Assembly (NCBI GenBank): GCA_008729055.1
Contig: SDUX01000081.1
Span: 1-64,000 of the forward strand
Reading direction: 5' to 3'
From: Pyropia haitanensis
Lineage: Eukaryota; Rhodophyta; Bangiophyceae; Bangiales; Bangiaceae
Length of the DNA stretch: 64,000 nucleotides
A program made the position numbers and the translations under genes. Below are positions 61,301 through 64,000 of this stretch, one piece after another. Below the pieces are notes generated by a model, which saw nothing but the letters and a program-made list of their open reading frames with translations, was not told the origin of the DNA and did not search any database. How positions within the stretch are numbered: the stretch's first letter is position 1; the number at the start of each line of letters is the position of its first letter.

Positions 61301-62609
61301 TTCGCGTGTACAGCAATGCAGCACGCGCTCCGGCGGCCGAATTGGCTCGCATCCTTTATTCCAGCCATACATCCGCCCGCTCGACGTCCGAGGTTCCACC
61401 CGCACCGTCGTGCATGGGGTGGTTGGCCGACCCGTTCGTTGGCGCGTCCGTTGGATGCAACGAGTGTTTTGTGGAGCGCCGGTTTCCACGTGTCAATTTT
61501 GTGGAATGGTTTTTGCCACGTGGGGGTCCCCACAGCCAGGCGTGACGGTCGGCGACAAAAGTTCCGCCCTCACACCGTCCACGCCAGTGTGACGGGCGGA
61601 ACGCGCAGTGGACAGTTTGGGTGGCGGGGCGCACTTTGTGGCCACTGTTGGACGACTTTCTGGCGACTTTCACGTGAATTTTCTTTGCAGTTATGGAAAC
61701 TTCTTGCCCCCAATTGGCCATTTGTGTCCCAATTTGGCCCCCTTTTTGCCCCTTTTTGCCCACTTCTTACCCACTTCCTACCCACTTTTGCCCACTTTTG
61801 CCCACTTTTGCCCACTTTTGGTCTACAGCGATGCTGCACACCATCCGGCGGCCGAATTGGCGCGCATACTTCGTTCCAGCCATAGATCCACCCGCTCGAT
61901 GTCCGAGGTTCACCCGCACGGTCGTGCATGCGGTGGTAGGCCGCTTCTCACCCACTTTTGCCCACTGTTGCCCACTTTTGCCCACTTTCGCGTGTACAGC
62001 AATGCAGCACGCGCTCCGGCGGCCGAATTGGCTCGCATCCTTTATTCCAGCCATACATCCGCCCGCTCGACGTCCGAGGTTCCACCCGCACCGTCGTGCA
62101 TGGGGTGGTTGGCCGACCCGTTCGTTGGCGCGTCCGTTGGATGCAACGAGTGTTTTGTGGAGCGCCGGTTTCCACGTGTCAATTTTGTGGAATGGTTTTT
62201 GCCACGTGGGGGTCCCACAGCCAGGGTGACGGTCGGCGACAAAAGTTCCGCCCTCACACCGTCCACGCCAGTGTGACGGGCGGAACGCGCAGTGGACAGT
62301 TTGGGTGGCGGGGCGCACTTTGTGGCCACTGTTGGACGACTTTCTGGCGACTTTCACGTGAATTTTCTTTGCAGTTATGGAAACTTCTTGCCCCCAATTG
62401 GCCATTTGTGTCCAATTTGGCCCCTTTTGCCCCTTTTGCCCACTTCTTCACTTCCTACCCACTTTGCCCACTTTGCCACTTTGCCCACTTTTGCGTCTAC
62501 AGCGATGCTGGCACACCATCGGCGGCCGAATTGGCGCGCATATTCGCCAGCCATAGATCCACCGCTGATGTCCGAGGTTCACCCAGGTCGTGGCATGCGG
62601 TGGTGGCCG
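49301..62609 (-). repeat. Inverted satellite block, 19 unit starts, reverse orientation
   Basis: The same unit is present as its reverse complement. Unit starts on the minus strand are at 49949, 50637, 51324, 52010, 52695, 53384, 54073, 54759, 55448, 56134, 56820, 57506, 58194, 58883, 59570, 60257, 60942, 61629 and 62313, with spacings of 684-689. The block holds 18 complete intervals, a 649-bp partial at the left and a 296-bp partial at the right. Copies at about 51.3-54.8 kb carry several B markers, including GTGTGACGGTCGG (51918, 53296, 53985, 54670) and TTGGACCACTTTC (53404, 54093); most others are subfamily A. Five adjacent copies at 58.9-62.0 kb share a private variant. The G-rich strand is the minus strand here. 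Confidence 0.96.
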
Positions 62610-62657
62610 TCAAGCCAATTTGCCCATTGCCAACTGGGCACAGCAATTGCAGATGCG
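62610..62657. other. Right inversion junction of the array
   Basis: Reverse-orientation satellite ends near unit position 373 (GGTGGTGGCCG). Forward satellite resumes at 62658 at about unit position 648 (GAAAGTCGCCAG). The 48 bases between look like a blend of both strands: CAATTTGCCCATTGCC resembles the inverted G-run region, CAACTGGGCACAG resembles forward decamers, and AATTGCAG resembles the inverted CTTTGCAGTT. Consensus quality falls from about 62400 (TTGCCACTTTGCCCAC, GCTGGCACACCATCGGCGG) and is normal again by about 62690. No target-site duplication or transposon end is visible. Confidence 0.75.
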
Positions 62658-64000
62658 GAAAGTCGCCAGAAAGTCGCCAACAGTGGCCACAAAGTGCGCC
62701 CCGCCACCCAAACTGTCCACTGCGCGTTCCGCCCGTCACACTGGCGTGGACGGTGTGAGGGCGGAACTTTTGTCGCCGACCGTCACGCCTGGCTGTGGGA
62801 CCCCCACGTGGCAAAAACCATTCCACAAAATTGACACGTGGAAACCGGCGCTCCACAAAACACTCGTTGCATCCAACGGACGCGCCAACGAACGGGTCGG
62901 CCAACCACCCCATGCACGACGGTGCGGGTGGAACCTCGGACGTCGAGCGGGCGGATGTATGGCTGGAATAAAGGATGCGAGCCAATTCGGCCGCCGGAGC
63001 GCGTGCTGCATTGCTGTACACGCAAAGTGGGCAAAAGTGGGCAACAGTGGGCAAAAGTGGGTGAGAAGCGGCCTACCACCGCATGCACGACCGTGGGGTC
63101 GAACCTCGGACATCGAGCGGGTGGATCTATGGCTGGAACGAAGTATGCGCGCCAATTCGGCCGCCGGATGGTGTGCAGCATCGCTGTAGACGCAAAAGTG
63201 GGCAAAAGTGGGCAAAAGTGGGCAAAAGTGGGTAGGAAGTGGGTAAGAAGTGGGCAAAAAGTGGGCAAAAAGGGGGCCAAATTGGGACACAAATGGCCAA
63301 TTGGGGGCAAGAAGTTTCCATAACTGCAAAGAAAATTCACGTGAAAGTCGCCAGAAAGTCGTCCAACAGTGGCCACAAAGTGCGCCCCGCCACCCAAACT
63401 GTCCACTGCGCGTTCCGCCCGTCACACTGGCGTGGACGGTGTGAGGGCGGAACTTTTGTCGCCGACCGTCACGCCTGGCTGTGGGACCCCCACGTGGCAA
63501 AAACCATTCCACAAAATTGACACGTGGAAACCGGCGCTCCACAAAACACTCGTTGCATCCAACGGACGCGCCAACAAACGGGTCGGCCAACCACCCCATG
63601 CACGACGGTGCGGGTGGAACCTCGGACGTCGAGCGGGCGGATGTATGGCTGGAATAAAGGATGCGAGCCAATTCGGCCGCCGGAGCGCGTGCTGCATTGC
63701 TGTACACGCGAAAGTGGGCAAAAGTGGGCAACAGTGGGCAAAAGTGGGTGAGAAGCGGCCAACCACCGCATGCACGACCGTGCGGGTGGAACCTCGGACA
63801 TCAAGCGGGTGGATCTATGGCTGGAACGAAGTATGCGCGCCAATTCGGCCGCCGGATGGTGTGCAGCATCGCTGTAGACACAAAAGTGGGCAAAAGTGGG
63901 CAAAAGTGGGCAAAAGTGGGTAGGAAGTGGGTAAGAAGTGGGCAAAAAGGGGGCAAAAAGGGGGCCAAATTGGGACACAAATGGCCAATTGGGGGCAAGA
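62658..64000 (+). repeat. Forward satellite array after the inverted block
   Basis: This is the tail of one unit, followed by unit starts at 62699 and 63385. The window ends inside the second unit, at its position 616. The first copy carries B-type markers CGAACGGG, CCTACC, GTGGGGTCGAACC and AAAAAGTGGGC; the second is close to subfamily A. Orientation and phase match the array left of 49283. Confidence 0.95.

Noticed and set aside
49284..62657. Inverted block as a transposon with long inverted repeats or a foldback element
   Set aside because: Its content is the same satellite as the flanks, with no transposase, no unique core and no target-site duplication. Phase-matched breakpoints fit an inversion or mis-oriented contig better.
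1..64000. Ribosomal DNA spacer or bacterial/plasmid DNA
   Set aside because: No rRNA segment, no operon-like gene order and no ribosome-binding sites with coding potential. 64 kb of a non-coding 688-bp tandem repeat is not seen in typical bacterial replicons.

Overview
The whole 64 kb is one satellite-DNA array. A GC-rich unit of about 688 bp (about 57% G+C in five 60-base rows I counted) is repeated head to tail from the first base to the last. 92 unit starts are visible, and one more is inferred inside a run of Ns at 25154-25887. I find no protein-coding gene, rRNA, tRNA, recognisable transposon or CRISPR array. A long homogenised tandem array with an unresolved gap points to a scaffolded nuclear genome of a eukaryote (centromeric, subtelomeric or other heterochromatin). 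Nothing here identifies the species or the chromosomal location.

Unit architecture, using the copy at 5510-6198 as reference. Positions 1-201 carry a 15-bp stem-loop, a compact G/C palindrome and two CACGTG hexamers. Positions 202-373 and 374-545 are an internal direct duplication of 172 bp (150 of 172 bases identical, no indels). Each half ends in decamer repeats of the type GTGGGCAAAA. The second half runs into a G-run tract (positions 499-614), followed by a CACGTG palindrome (641-650) that is the most variable spot in the unit.

Layout. 1-1379: two copies of a divergent subfamily. 1380-16516: 22 very uniform copies (687-689 bp) with a weak 4-5-copy higher-order pattern. 16517-25153: mixed, more variable copies, with a local 151-bp duplication at 24174-24476. 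25154-25887: assembly gap. 25888-34117: copies shortened to 669-686 bp by scattered small deletions. 34118-36241: scrambled segment in which pieces of the unit are interleaved. 36242-39279: copies shortened to 575-656 bp by block deletions. 39280-49283: regular copies again. 49301-62609: 13.3 kb in opposite orientation, about 19 copies. 62658-64000: forward orientation again.

The most notable observation is the inverted block. Its two breakpoints fall at matching unit positions, so inverting it would restore an almost perfect array. Both junctions, and the scrambled and shortened stretches, show the kind of damage expected when long reads of near-identical repeats are mis-aligned. Part of the structure may therefore be assembly artefact and should be read with caution.
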